This document shows positions 24,186-33,148 of a stretch of 40,511 nt of DNA, piece after piece. The notes below the pieces were generated by a model. That model had not been told where the DNA came from, made no database searches, and saw only the letters and a list, made by a program, of their open reading frames with translations. Every line of letters starts with the position of its first letter. The stretch's first letter is position 1. The translations under genes and the position numbers were made by a program. This DNA is from Bacteroidota bacterium (lineage in GTDB: Bacteria > Bacteroidota > Bacteroidia > Chitinophagales > Saprospiraceae): NCBI GenBank assembly GCA_017857395.1, contig JAFMDF010000053.1, positions 1-40,511 of the forward strand. The letters are read 5' to 3'.

Positions 24186-26666
24186 ATGAAATTGAAACTT
24201 CTAGTCATTGTCGCTTTGTTTGGACTTTCTTCATGTGCTCATAGGCAAGAAGCGGAACCAAAAGAAAAATCCATTCAAGTGAGCGGGATATATCCCCACC
24301 TGGCCTACTATAATAACGAAGGTGAATGCGGAACAGGGGCAGTCGTTTCTTGGGCAGACAGGCTCTGGGTGATTACTTATGGTCCACACTTGCCTCATGG
24401 ATCAAGTGACAAATTATATGAGATCACTCCTGAGCTAAAACAAATCGTAAGGGAGGAAAGTATAGGCGGAACACCAGCAAATAGGATGATACACAAAGAG
24501 AGTAACCAATTGTTTATTGGGCCTTACTCCATAGATGAAAATAGAAATGTGAAAGCGATGCCTTATAGGGAAATGCAAGGCCGTCATACTGGTAATGCAA
24601 GACACCTTTTCGACCCTGCTGGAAAGATCTATTATGGCACTATGGAAGAAGGTTTTTATGAGGTAGATGTAAAGACACTTAAAGCTACGATGCTATATCA
24701 GGATAGCAATAAGCCTAAGGAAGAAAATAAAGACCATAATGCGACTGATGTAAATCCTGCAAATGCAACTTTGCCAGGAGCTCATGGAAAAGGGCTGTAC
24801 TCTGGTCAAGGAGTAATGGTATATTCCAACAATGGGGAAGCATCCAAAATGGCACTCAAACAATTTGATATAGAGGCAGGCGTTCTGGCTGAATGGGATG
24901 GCAAGGACTGGAAAGCCGTAAGAAGAAATCAGTTTGTAGAAGTAACAGGTCCTGGGGGAATATATGGAAATGCCAATCCCAAATCTGACCCGATTTGGGC
25001 TACAGGATGGGATCATAAGTCAGTCCTTTTGGGAGTGCGTGATGCGCAAACAGGATGGAATTTCTATCGACTTCCAAAAGCAAGCCATAGTTACGATGGT
25101 GCCCATGGATGGAATACTGAATGGCCAAGAATTAGGAATATTGGAACAAAGGAAAAACCGGATTACCTGATGACCATGCATGGATTGTTCTGGCGATTTC
25201 CGGGCACATTTACTAAGGATAATTCAGCAGGAATTCGGCCAAGATCATCTTATTTAAAAGTAATAGGAGATTTTACTAGATGGAATGACCAATTGGTTTT
25301 TGGTTGTGATGATTCAGCCCAAAAAGAATTTTTAAACAAAAGAAAAGTTAAGGGAAATATAGAAGGTCCAGGGCAATCCAATTCAAACCTTTGGTTCACT
25401 TCCACAGACAAACCTGATCAACTTGGCCCTAACACCGCTGCTGGTGCAGTTTGGTTGAATGAAAACGTAAAATCAGGAGAAAGCTCCGAACCATTTCTCT
25501 TTTCAGGTTGGGACAAAAGAATAGCATGGATTCATAACGCAGGCAATCAATCGGTCGAATTGACCTTTGAAATAGACAAATTAGGTAATAATCAATGGGC
25601 ATCATTAAAGTCTGAGATAATTGAAGCCAATTCTTCGAAAATCATTGCATTTAGCAAGGAAGAAAAAGGAGAATGGGTAAGGCTTACTTCAAATATAAAT
25701 TCCAAACTCACAGCACATTTTTCATATACTCAAACAGATGACAGAATAACCGATTCGAACCGCATGTTTAGTGGGATTACCAATGCTGGAGAAGATGAAA
25801 TTGTTGGAGGATTAATGTACGGATTAGGCGATAACAGAAGAGTTTTGGGTATATCTGCCAGAAAAAACGGGCAAAATTCAGGTTATTATGAGCTGGGAGC
25901 GGACTTGAAGTTGGTAGCAAAAAGTGATGCCAAAACCCAGCAATTTATTAAGGACAAATTTGCAATACCAGAGAATGTCGTGACAGTAGAAGAATCTTCG
26001 GTATTGATAGTGGACGACAAAGGTCGTCGCTGGAGGTTACCACGCGGAGACAAAGCTTTTGATGACCTTATGAATAATGCACAAGTCAGGATTTGTAGAG
26101 AAGTAGCTACTGAACGGGACTTACTCAATTCTCATGGTACTTTTTATGAGCTTCCTGCCGAAAACGCCGACGGTTTTGCTAAGATTCGTCCTGTGGGCTC
26201 TCATAATTTTAGAATACACGATTATGCTTCTTATAGAGGCATGTTGGTAATGACAGGAATCAATCCGGACAAAGGGCAAGAAAATCCACATGTGATTCTT
26301 TCGGATGACGGAAATGCAGCCGTATGGGTAGGTGTTATTGATGACCTGTGGAAAATGGGTAAACCAACGGGAAAAGGTGGCCCTTGGAAAAATGTTGAAG
26401 TAAATGCAGGAGATAGTTCTGATCCATACTTGATCGGATTCTATGATAAAAAGGTGATGACCCTTAGCCATACATCCAAAGAAACTGTGACAATTACAGT
26501 AGAAGTTGACCCCATTGGTCATGGCCCATGGATGATTTATAAGAAATTTGCTGTGGCTTCTGGTGAATCACTTACCTATGAATTTCCAAATGATTTTCAG
26601 GCAAGATGGATTCGCTTTAAGACAGATATGGATTGTAAGGCAACTGCTTGGTTGGAGTATAATTAG
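24186..26666 (+). CDS. Uncharacterised lipoprotein with internal duplication, possible glycan-active beta-propeller
   Basis: The product has 826 residues and a lipoprotein signal (lipobox LSSC, Cys17). I do not recognise an assigned family with certainty. The N-terminal part has propeller-like segments (WADRLWVITYGPHLPHGSSDKLYEI, KIYYGTMEEGFYEVDV). A region of about 165 residues occurs twice, near 348-517 and 664-826. In each copy a propeller-like strand (SYLKVIGDF / NFRIHDYAS) is followed by SSEPFLFSGWDKR or SSDPYLIGFYDKK and a beta-sandwich-like stretch ending TAHFSYT or TAWLEY. Conserved His, Arg and Asn clusters (GGTPANRM, GRHTGNARH) suggest a binding or active site. Beta-propeller lyases and rhamnosidases acting on uronic-acid glycans (PL27, PL42, GH145) are possible relatives, but this is a guess. 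The reading frame is intact. Confidence 0.85.
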   Translation: MKLKLLVIVALFGLSSCAHRQEAEPKEKSIQVSGIYPHLAYYNNEGECGTGAVVSWADRLWVITYGPHLPHGSSDKLYEITPELKQIVREESIGGTPANRMIHKESNQLFIGPYSIDENRNVKAMPYREMQGRHTGNARHLFDPAGKIYYGTMEEGFYEVDVKTLKATMLYQDSNKPKEENKDHNATDVNPANATLPGAHGKGLYSGQGVMVYSNNGEASKMALKQFDIEAGVLAEWDGKDWKAVRRNQFVEVTGPGGIYGNANPKSDPIWATGWDHKSVLLGVRDAQTGWNFYRLPKASHSYDGAHGWNTEWPRIRNIGTKEKPDYLMTMHGLFWRFPGTFTKDNSAGIRPRSSYLKVIGDFTRWNDQLVFGCDDSAQKEFLNKRKVKGNIEGPGQSNSNLWFTSTDKPDQLGPNTAAGAVWLNENVKSGESSEPFLFSGWDKRIAWIHNAGNQSVELTFEIDKLGNNQWASLKSEIIEANSSKIIAFSKEEKGEWVRLTSNINSKLTAHFSYTQTDDRITDSNRMFSGITNAGEDEIVGGLMYGLGDNRRVLGISARKNGQNSGYYELGADLKLVAKSDAKTQQFIKDKFAIPENVVTVEESSVLIVDDKGRRWRLPRGDKAFDDLMNNAQVRICREVATERDLLNSHGTFYELPAENADGFAKIRPVGSHNFRIHDYASYRGMLVMTGINPDKGQENPHVILSDDGNAAVWVGVIDDLWKMGKPTGKGGPWKNVEVNAGDSSDPYLIGFYDKKVMTLSHTSKETVTITVEVDPIGHGPWMIYKKFAVASGESLTYEFPNDFQARWIRFKTDMDCKATAWLEYN

Positions 26667-26685
26667 CGTCTTCCTAAAAAGACGC
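26666..26685 (+). terminator. Hairpin at the stop codon of the 826-residue lipoprotein gene
   Basis: GCGTCTT (26666-26672) and AAGACGC (26679-26685) form a perfect 7-bp stem over a 6-nt loop, starting in the last base of the stop codon. There is no T tract after it, so it may be an mRNA-stabilising or weak terminating hairpin. Confidence 0.4.
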
Positions 26686-26701
26686 TTACAACGCAAAGAA
26701 T

Positions 26702-26939
26702 ATGAAAAACTTGTTATACATTTTTGTGCTTCTTTTTTTTTCTTTTTCTGCCTGTCAGCAAAAAGAAAAGGAAATCAGTTATGGATGGGATAAGAGATCG
26801 TGTCCATGTTCATGATTTGCAAGCTACAATCCTCAATCAATTGGGATTCAATCATGAAAAACTAACGCATCATTTTCAAGGTCGAGACTTTAGATTGACC
26901 GATGTGGCTGGAAAGGTTATTCGAGATATAATTGTTTAA
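26702..26939 (+). pseudogene. Gene remnant: lipoprotein leader joined out of frame to a DUF1501-type C-terminus
   Basis: The ATG at 26702 opens a 37-codon frame with a perfect lipoprotein leader ([20 protein letters not shown]) that stops at 26815. In another frame, from about 26778 to the TAA at 26937-26939, the sequence encodes [12 protein letters not shown] ... [16 protein letters not shown] recognise this as the extreme C-terminus of DUF1501 (sulfatase-like) proteins, which are normally about 450-500 residues long. Over 400 residues are missing and the two parts are out of frame, so this is a decayed gene or a fusion of two partial genes after deletion. Neighbours on both sides are intact and point the same way. 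Confidence 0.75.
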
Positions 26940-27007
26940 AAAAATGAAAATCATCTTTATCTAAACTGGCGAAACTATTGTATTTAGAAACAACACTAAT
27001 AATAATT

Positions 27008-28192
27008 ATGAATGAATATAAATTTATATGCTTATTACTCCTTGTGGTTTTTATGAGTTCTTGCAAAAAGAACAAGCCGGTATTGCTTATTAGTGATGGG
27101 ACTATTTTCGAACCAAAAGAATACTTCCCGAAATTCAGCTGGAGTACCACACCAATGTATTATATGTTTGGTGATAGAGATCGGGTTTTGAGTGTCGATG
27201 AGGTAGCGTTTATCGCTGCACGAACAGACTTTATCTGTATTGAAAAATCACATGGATACAATGAGTTGGGAGCTGCAGAATTAGGAGCAAAGCATGAAGC
27301 CGCAGCTTTTAAAAAGATAAAGCCAAACATCAAGGTGCTCTTTTATTTTAACTCGGCATGGGCCTGGCCATTTACTTCTTACAACAAGAATTTTACACCA
27401 GAAACGATCGGTAATTATCCTGAGCTTAAAAAATTTCTGCTTATAAATCAGGAAACAGGCGAGTTAAATGATCGTCGGAATACTTATAGCTTTGATGTGC
27501 TGAATCCAGAATTCCGCAAGTGGTGGGTTGAAACAGTTGCCAAAGGAGTTGAAGAATCGGGTTGTGATGGAGCTTTTATAGATCAAATGCATGGCTTTTT
27601 CTTTCTTCGTGAAGATAAGAAAGAAGAAGTGCTTAAGGCTCAGGGCGAATTGTTTAAAGAATTAAAAAAGAAACTGGGACCGGGTAAAATAGTGCTTGGA
27701 AACAACGCCAACGATGATATTGCAAAATATGTGTATCCACATATAGATGCCACGATGTTTGAGCACTACAGCAGCAAACTTACCACTAAAGAAAACCTGT
27801 TGAAAGAATGGGATGACCTATTGAAAAATGCAAAAGAGGGAAAAATGTCAGTCTATCGTTTTGGTTTCGAACATGATATAGACATTCCAGATCGAACAGA
27901 TAAGAAAACATATTCTAAAGAAATGGAAAAGCTTTCCAAAGAAAACCTGGAGTTTTATTTGGCAAGTTACCTGATAGGAGCACAGCCTTATTCTTATTTC
28001 CAGTATGGTTGGGGTTGGAATTTGTCTGATGGGTCACTGGTGGATCATTCGGATCTCTTAAAGCCCTTGGGTGTTCCCAAAGCCGCTTATAAAAGGACAG
28101 ATCCTGAAAGATGGGAATTTACACGGGAATTCGAGCATGCCAGTGTTTGGATCAATACTGAAAGCAGAGAGAGCAAAGTTACATGGAGATAA
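27008..28192 (+). CDS. Putative glycoside hydrolase, TIM-barrel type, lipoprotein
   Basis: The product has 394 residues from the ATG at 27008; the upstream in-frame TTG at 26978 would add ten residues before the signal and is less likely. The lipobox is MSSC, near residue 19. The sequence has a (beta/alpha)8 look: IKVLFYFNSAWAW, then YSFDVLNPEFRKWWVE, then GCDGAFIDQMHG with Asp187 and Asp192, then KIVLGNNAND, then ATMFEHY and KMSVYRFGFEHD. The layout resembles uncharacterised putative glycoside hydrolases of the GHL type, in which acidic residues at strands 4 and 5 are catalytic. I cannot assign a CAZy family. It sits between two gene remnants in the degradative block, so a role in trimming the same glycan is inferred only from context. 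Confidence 0.82.
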   Translation: MNEYKFICLLLLVVFMSSCKKNKPVLLISDGTIFEPKEYFPKFSWSTTPMYYMFGDRDRVLSVDEVAFIAARTDFICIEKSHGYNELGAAELGAKHEAAAFKKIKPNIKVLFYFNSAWAWPFTSYNKNFTPETIGNYPELKKFLLINQETGELNDRRNTYSFDVLNPEFRKWWVETVAKGVEESGCDGAFIDQMHGFFFLREDKKEEVLKAQGELFKELKKKLGPGKIVLGNNANDDIAKYVYPHIDATMFEHYSSKLTTKENLLKEWDDLLKNAKEGKMSVYRFGFEHDIDIPDRTDKKTYSKEMEKLSKENLEFYLASYLIGAQPYSYFQYGWGWNLSDGSLVDHSDLLKPLGVPKAAYKRTDPERWEFTREFEHASVWINTESRESKVTWR

Positions 28193-28238
28193 AGCTTCTA
28201 TTAATGTTTTCAACAAGTTTTTAGACTAGATAATAATT

Positions 28239-28376
28239 ATGAAATCGGTAATCAACATAGTATATATATTTTCCCTTTTGATATGCTTTTCATGCCAGAA
28301 TAAAGCGGTAACAATATATGTTGATGTGAATGGGGATGATACTGCTTTAGGTACCAAAATGTCTCCTGTGAAATAA
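28239..28376 (+). pseudogene. Truncated N-terminus of a beta-helix-type lipoprotein
   Basis: An ORF of 45 codons too short for usual gene callers. It encodes a lipoprotein leader (lipobox CFSC, Cys19) followed by AVTIYVDVNGDDTALGTKMSP. This is the typical opening of right-handed parallel beta-helix enzymes (the YVxxxGxDxxxGTxxxP pattern), which normally continue for 400-800 residues. Here a stop codon follows at once, and the next gene starts 10 bp later. It is most simply the stump of a deleted carbohydrate-active enzyme. A functional 45-residue lipoprotein is possible but less likely. Confidence 0.65.
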
Positions 28377-28386
28377 ACTATTTATC

Positions 28387-29451
28387 ATGACACAAAATAA
28401 AACGAAAATTCTAGTGGCTATCGTAATGATGAGTATGCTAGCGCTCTTTCCTTCTTTTCTAAATGCACAGAGCGATATTGTTCCCAATTGGAAAATTAAT
28501 CCAGATAAAGAACTGAATCCAAATACCAAATGGTTGCGAGATGCGAAATGGGGACTTTTCTCGCATTACATGGTACACCAACCTAGTGGGCCGATACCTG
28601 AAAACATGAATGGTGAGATATGGAATAAAAAAGTAAATTCATTTCAGATTAAAAAATTTGCTAACCAGTTATCCAAACTCAAAGTGCCTTATTTTTTTAT
28701 AACCATTGGTCAGGGGGGAAATTATTACTGTTCACCAAATGCGACTTTTGAAAAATTATTTGGGCCGAGTAATGGAAAACTTTCCAGTCGTGATTTAGTA
28801 CTTGAATTAGCAGAAGAGCTTGCTTCCCGAGGAATTAAAATGTGTGTTTATCTACCTGCTGTGGGACGCCATGATTCTACTGATGTGCAGCAACAATGGC
28901 GAGAGGTGATTACTGAATGGTCTGAAAGATGGGGCAATTTGATTTCTGCGTGGTGGATTGATGGAGCTGTATTCAAAAGTCCTGATGTATATAAAGCCTA
29001 TACCGCTGCATTTAAATCAGGAAATCCAAATGCTATTGTATCCTATAATGTGGGCCCTGTAGGTATGAATCTAAAACAACTTGTTCCCGTAACGGAACAT
29101 GAGGATTTTTTAGCAGGTGAGTGTGATTATACGCTTCCCACGTGCGGTACTACCCCTGAAGTATATAGAGAAAGAAAAGTTTGGAACACATTCGAATCAA
29201 CGGATTTTTACAAGGGGCCTAATATTTCAGGTGACCAATTGCACTTCCTGAATTTTCTAGGCAACTGGTGGTCAACGGGCGAACCAAGGTTTGCTGATGA
29301 ATTGGTAATTGGATGGACTCAGCATGTAATTGAAAATTCAGGTGCCGTCACCTGGGATCTACCTTTAAGTGATGAAGGTATTATTCCTGAGAACTATTTT
29401 AACCAGGTGAAAGCATTGAGTGAAAGCATAAATAGCACAGTCAAAAATTAA
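28387..29451 (+). CDS. Divergent GH29-like protein
   Basis: The product has 354 residues and a signal peptide of about 30 residues ending at FLNAQ. The start WLRDAKWGLFSHYMVH aligns with the GH29 opening (WFRDAKFGLFMHWG in the enzyme at 31805), and WWIDGAV provides Asp192 at the position of the GH29 nucleophile. The HHDGF motif of GH29 is missing and replaced by ITIGQGGNYYCSPN. The C-terminal beta-sandwich is absent, and the protein is about 100 residues shorter than its paralogue here. It may have another substrate, another acid/base, or act on a non-fucose sugar. It lies 10 bp after the beta-helix remnant and 1 bp before the GH92 gene, so it is tightly co-transcribed. Confidence 0.8.
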   Translation: MTQNKTKILVAIVMMSMLALFPSFLNAQSDIVPNWKINPDKELNPNTKWLRDAKWGLFSHYMVHQPSGPIPENMNGEIWNKKVNSFQIKKFANQLSKLKVPYFFITIGQGGNYYCSPNATFEKLFGPSNGKLSSRDLVLELAEELASRGIKMCVYLPAVGRHDSTDVQQQWREVITEWSERWGNLISAWWIDGAVFKSPDVYKAYTAAFKSGNPNAIVSYNVGPVGMNLKQLVPVTEHEDFLAGECDYTLPTCGTTPEVYRERKVWNTFESTDFYKGPNISGDQLHFLNFLGNWWSTGEPRFADELVIGWTQHVIENSGAVTWDLPLSDEGIIPENYFNQVKALSESINSTVKN

Positions 29452-29452
29452 A

Positions 29453-31780
29453 ATGAAATTTCTAAGAACACTTTTATTCGCTGGATTAGCTATATGTTCA
29501 GGGTGCAATCAGACTCCAAAGCTTAAGCAACCAGTCGATTATATAAATCCATTTATCGGTGCAAGCACCAATGTAGAAGATGCCGGTGCTTTACACGGTT
29601 TGGGCAAGACCTTTCCTGGTGCGACAACTCCATTTGGTCTCGTTCAGCTAAGCCCAAATACAATTACTGGTGGCGACAATGGTCCAGGTTATAGTTACGA
29701 ACATACGACCATCGAAGGTTTTGCCTTTACGCAAATGAGTGGCATAGGCTGGTACGGTGACTTAGGTAATTTTTTAGTGATGCCAACTACAGGGGAATTG
29801 AAAACTTCATCGGGAAGAATAAGCCATCCAGAAGAAGGTTATCGTTCTCGATATTCCAAAGAAGATGAAGTGGCAAAGGCGGGTTATTATGCCACCACGC
29901 TCACTGATTATGGAATAAAAGCGGAAGCTACAGCAGCTCCACACAGTGGAATTCTTCGTTTTACGTTTCCAGAAAATAAACAGTCGCGCATACAGATTGA
30001 TCTTGCTCGCAGAGTGGGTGGAACTTCCACAGAACAATATATAAAAGTGGTTGATGAAAATACCATTCAGGGTTGGATGAAATGTACACCCGAAGGTGGT
30101 GGTTGGGGCAATGGTGCAGGTCAGCCTTATTACACGGTTTATTTCTATGCCCAATTCAGCAAGCCATTATTGAATTACGGCATCTGGAGTGCGGATATAC
30201 CAGATGATTGGACTCGTAAACGACAGGATATTGAGAGCGACCGATATCAAGAGCGTGTGAGTCTGGCTAAAGTGGAGAGAGGGCTTAAAGAAAAACAAGG
30301 TAAGCACTTGGGTTTTTTCACCGAATTTGAAACGGGAGCTGAAGAGCAAGTATTATTGAAATCAGGCATCTCATTTGTGAGCATGGACGGTGCTAAAAAT
30401 AACCTCCTATCCGAAATTCCGGATTTCGATTTCGATAAAGTACGTGCCACAAGCTCACAATCATGGAATGAGGCCATTAGCAAAATAAGTGTGGAAGGAG
30501 GCAGTGAGGAAGATAAATCATGCTTTTATACCGCACTTTATCATACCATGATTGACCCACGAAGTTTCACAGACCTAGACGGGAGCTACACCGGAGGTGA
30601 TCAGCAGATCCATCAATCCAATGGATTCACAAAGCGAACTATTTTCAGCGGATGGGATGTATTCAGAAGCCAATTTCCATTACAAAATATTATTAACCCA
30701 GAAGTGGTCAGCGACATGATTAATTCACTGGTAGAACTAGCAGATGAAAGCGGGAACGATTACCTGGAACGCTGGGAATTTATGAACGCTTACAGTGGCT
30801 GTATGCTTGGCAATCCTGCCATATCGGTTATGGTGGATGCTTACAACAAAGACATTCGAAGTTTCGATATTCCCAAGGCCTACCAGATGGCCATTAATAC
30901 AAGTGAGCGATTCGGTAATCAGGAACTTGGGTTTTCGAATATTAAGAACAGTACGATATCTGCTACTTTGGAGTATGCCTATTTTGAATGGTGCATGTCT
31001 GTATTTGCCGATAGTCTTGGTAAAACAGAAGATGCTGAAAAATACAGGAAACTCTCAAAAAGCTACCGCAATGTTTTCGACCATGACAAAGGTTGGTTCC
31101 GTCCCCGAAAAGATGATGGAACGTGGGAGCCATGGCCAGAAAATGGACGGCTCACTCAAAATTATGGTTCCAGGGAAAGCAATCCCTATCAGCAAGGTTG
31201 GTTTGTGCCTCACGATATCGAGGGCTTAAGTGAGCTTCTGGGAGGAAAGGAAGCTGCCTTGTCTGACCTGACTAATCTATTCAACAATGTGCCTGAAGAC
31301 ATGATGTGGAACGATTACTACAACCATGCTAATGAGCCAGTGCATCATATTCCTCTTCTTTTCAACCGTCTGGGTGCACCCTGGCAGACTCAATTCTGGA
31401 CCCGTCAAATTTGTAAAAGAGCCTATCATAACGCTGTCAATGGTCTCGTGGGAAATGAAGATGTGGGGCAAATGTCGGCATGGTACGTTTTGGCGGCTAG
31501 TGGTATTCATCCTGTGGCGCCTGGCGAAAACCGCTATGAGATTACCAGTCCTGTTTTTAATCGGATTGAAATAAAACTTGATCCAAAATATGCGAAAGGG
31601 GAAATCTTCACCATAGTTGCCAATAACAATTCGGATGAAAATATCTACATACAGTCGGCCAAATTAAATGGGCAAAACTGGAACAATTGCTGGATTTCTC
31701 ATGAACAGCTTGCAGCAGGTGGAGTCCTTGAACTGGAAATGGGAAAACAACCCAATAAAGCTTGGGGTATTTCAATCTAA
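29453..31780 (+). CDS. GH92 exo-alpha-mannosidase, lipoprotein
   Basis: The product has 775 residues and a lipoprotein signal (lipobox CSGC, Cys18). GH92 landmarks occur in order: YINPFIG near residues 30-36, FPGATTPFGLVQLSPNT, GFAFTQMSG, and GWDVFRSQFPL mid-protein. NEPVHHIP near 627-634 holds the general-acid Glu628. GNEDVGQMSAWY near 667-678 holds the presumed base Asp670, and the protein ends with ITSPVFNRIEIKL. The family uses Ca2+ and inverts alpha-linked mannose (alpha-1,2, -1,3, -1,6 or mannose phosphate). Its presence means the target glycan contains alpha-mannose as well as fucose, or that the PUL handles a glycoprotein-type glycan. It starts 1 bp after the stop codon of the GH29-like gene and is followed after 24 bp by another GH29 gene. 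Confidence 0.94.
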   Translation: MKFLRTLLFAGLAICSGCNQTPKLKQPVDYINPFIGASTNVEDAGALHGLGKTFPGATTPFGLVQLSPNTITGGDNGPGYSYEHTTIEGFAFTQMSGIGWYGDLGNFLVMPTTGELKTSSGRISHPEEGYRSRYSKEDEVAKAGYYATTLTDYGIKAEATAAPHSGILRFTFPENKQSRIQIDLARRVGGTSTEQYIKVVDENTIQGWMKCTPEGGGWGNGAGQPYYTVYFYAQFSKPLLNYGIWSADIPDDWTRKRQDIESDRYQERVSLAKVERGLKEKQGKHLGFFTEFETGAEEQVLLKSGISFVSMDGAKNNLLSEIPDFDFDKVRATSSQSWNEAISKISVEGGSEEDKSCFYTALYHTMIDPRSFTDLDGSYTGGDQQIHQSNGFTKRTIFSGWDVFRSQFPLQNIINPEVVSDMINSLVELADESGNDYLERWEFMNAYSGCMLGNPAISVMVDAYNKDIRSFDIPKAYQMAINTSERFGNQELGFSNIKNSTISATLEYAYFEWCMSVFADSLGKTEDAEKYRKLSKSYRNVFDHDKGWFRPRKDDGTWEPWPENGRLTQNYGSRESNPYQQGWFVPHDIEGLSELLGGKEAALSDLTNLFNNVPEDMMWNDYYNHANEPVHHIPLLFNRLGAPWQTQFWTRQICKRAYHNAVNGLVGNEDVGQMSAWYVLAASGIHPVAPGENRYEITSPVFNRIEIKLDPKYAKGEIFTIVANNNSDENIYIQSAKLNGQNWNNCWISHEQLAAGGVLELEMGKQPNKAWGISI

Positions 31781-31804
31781 AAATGAAACCATTAAATTAA
31801 ATAA

Positions 31805-33148
31805 ATGTCTAATAAACTAATCTTCCTTTTTTGCTTTACATTATTTTCCAATTTACAAACGAAAGCACAAAAGAATGAACAGGCAATTGAAAGTATTCTT
31901 GTATATCAAAATGACACCAAGTTGGAATGGTTCCGCGATGCCAAATTTGGACTGTTTATGCACTGGGGGCCATCGAGTGTAAGGGGGACAGAGATTGGCT
32001 GGTCAAGGTACAGTCATCCGCTTGACCATGGCGATAGTACCGGTATTGTTCCCAACGAGGAATATGATAATCTCTACAAAAAATTCAATCCAGTAAAATT
32101 TAATGCGAATGCATGGATGAAGCTGGCAAAAAAGGCAGGTTTTAAATACATAGTCTTTACCGCTAAACACCACGATGGTTTCTCTAACTGGCACACAAAA
32201 TTGCGTGATTATGGCATTGCTAATACTCCCTTTAAACGTGATATCTGTAAAGAGCTTTCAGATGCCGCACATAAATATGGATTAAAACTCGGTTGGTACT
32301 ATTCTACTCGTGACTGGTCGCATCCAGACTACCATGTGGGAGATAATAAAAAATACAACGATTTTTATGAAGGGCAGGTACGTGAACTTCTTACAAATTA
32401 TGGTAAAGTGGATATCATGTGGTTTGACCATACAGCAGGTAGCTGGGGAGATTATACTATCCTGCAATTGTTTGAAATGATGTATGGTCTACAAGGCGAT
32501 AATCTTTTGGTGAATAATCGTGCCGCTAGGTTTATAAAAAAGGAAGAAGGGAAGAAATATGAACCGGATGCTCCTGAATTGAAGCAATTGGTTCTGGGAG
32601 ATTATGATACTCCAGAGCAAAAAATCGGAAAATTTCAAACTCACAGGGCATGGGAGTCGTGCATGACCATGAACAAATGCAAAGATGGAGGTGGCTGGTC
32701 TTATCGCCCTGATTGCAGTACCATTTCCTACAAAGAGGCAGTTCAAACGTTGGTTCATACCGTTGTTGGTGATGGAAATTTATTACTAAATGTGGGACCA
32801 ATGCCAACTGGTGAGTTTCCTGCCGATCAGGTGTCCGTCCTGAAAAAAATGGGAAAATGGTTGAAGAGAAACGGGGAAAGTATCTATGGGACACGTGGCG
32901 GTCCAGTTCCAAATGGTGAATGGGGAGGCATGACTTTTAAAGACAATAAAATCTATGTTCATATTTTAAAATGGCCAGAAGATGGTTCTCCTTTGGTTTT
33001 GCCCGCTTTGGCTGAAGAAATTATCGGTAGCAAAGGACTAAATGTTAAAAATCCTTCTGTAAAGCAAACTCCTGAGGGCGTTCAAATTGAACTTGCTTTA
33101 AAGAAGAGAGATAAAATTGATTCTATAATATTATTAGAAATAGAGTAA
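31805..33148 (+). CDS. GH29 alpha-L-fucosidase
   Basis: The product has 447 residues and a signal peptide of about 21 residues ending at TKAQ. The GH29 catalytic barrel carries FMHWG at 51-55, HHDGF at 122-126, WYYSTRDW near 165 and the nucleophile Asp208 in MWFDH. LLNVGPMPTGEFP ends the catalytic part and a short beta-sandwich follows, without the extra C-terminal domain of the enzyme at 20272. It should hydrolyse terminal alpha-L-fucose. The gene is 24 bp after the GH92 gene and ends exactly where a palindromic element begins. Having two canonical and one divergent GH29-type protein suggests more than one fucosyl linkage is attacked. Confidence 0.94.
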   Translation: MSNKLIFLFCFTLFSNLQTKAQKNEQAIESILVYQNDTKLEWFRDAKFGLFMHWGPSSVRGTEIGWSRYSHPLDHGDSTGIVPNEEYDNLYKKFNPVKFNANAWMKLAKKAGFKYIVFTAKHHDGFSNWHTKLRDYGIANTPFKRDICKELSDAAHKYGLKLGWYYSTRDWSHPDYHVGDNKKYNDFYEGQVRELLTNYGKVDIMWFDHTAGSWGDYTILQLFEMMYGLQGDNLLVNNRAARFIKKEEGKKYEPDAPELKQLVLGDYDTPEQKIGKFQTHRAWESCMTMNKCKDGGGWSYRPDCSTISYKEAVQTLVHTVVGDGNLLLNVGPMPTGEFPADQVSVLKKMGKWLKRNGESIYGTRGGPVPNGEWGGMTFKDNKIYVHILKWPEDGSPLVLPALAEEIIGSKGLNVKNPSVKQTPEGVQIELALKKRDKIDSIILLEIE

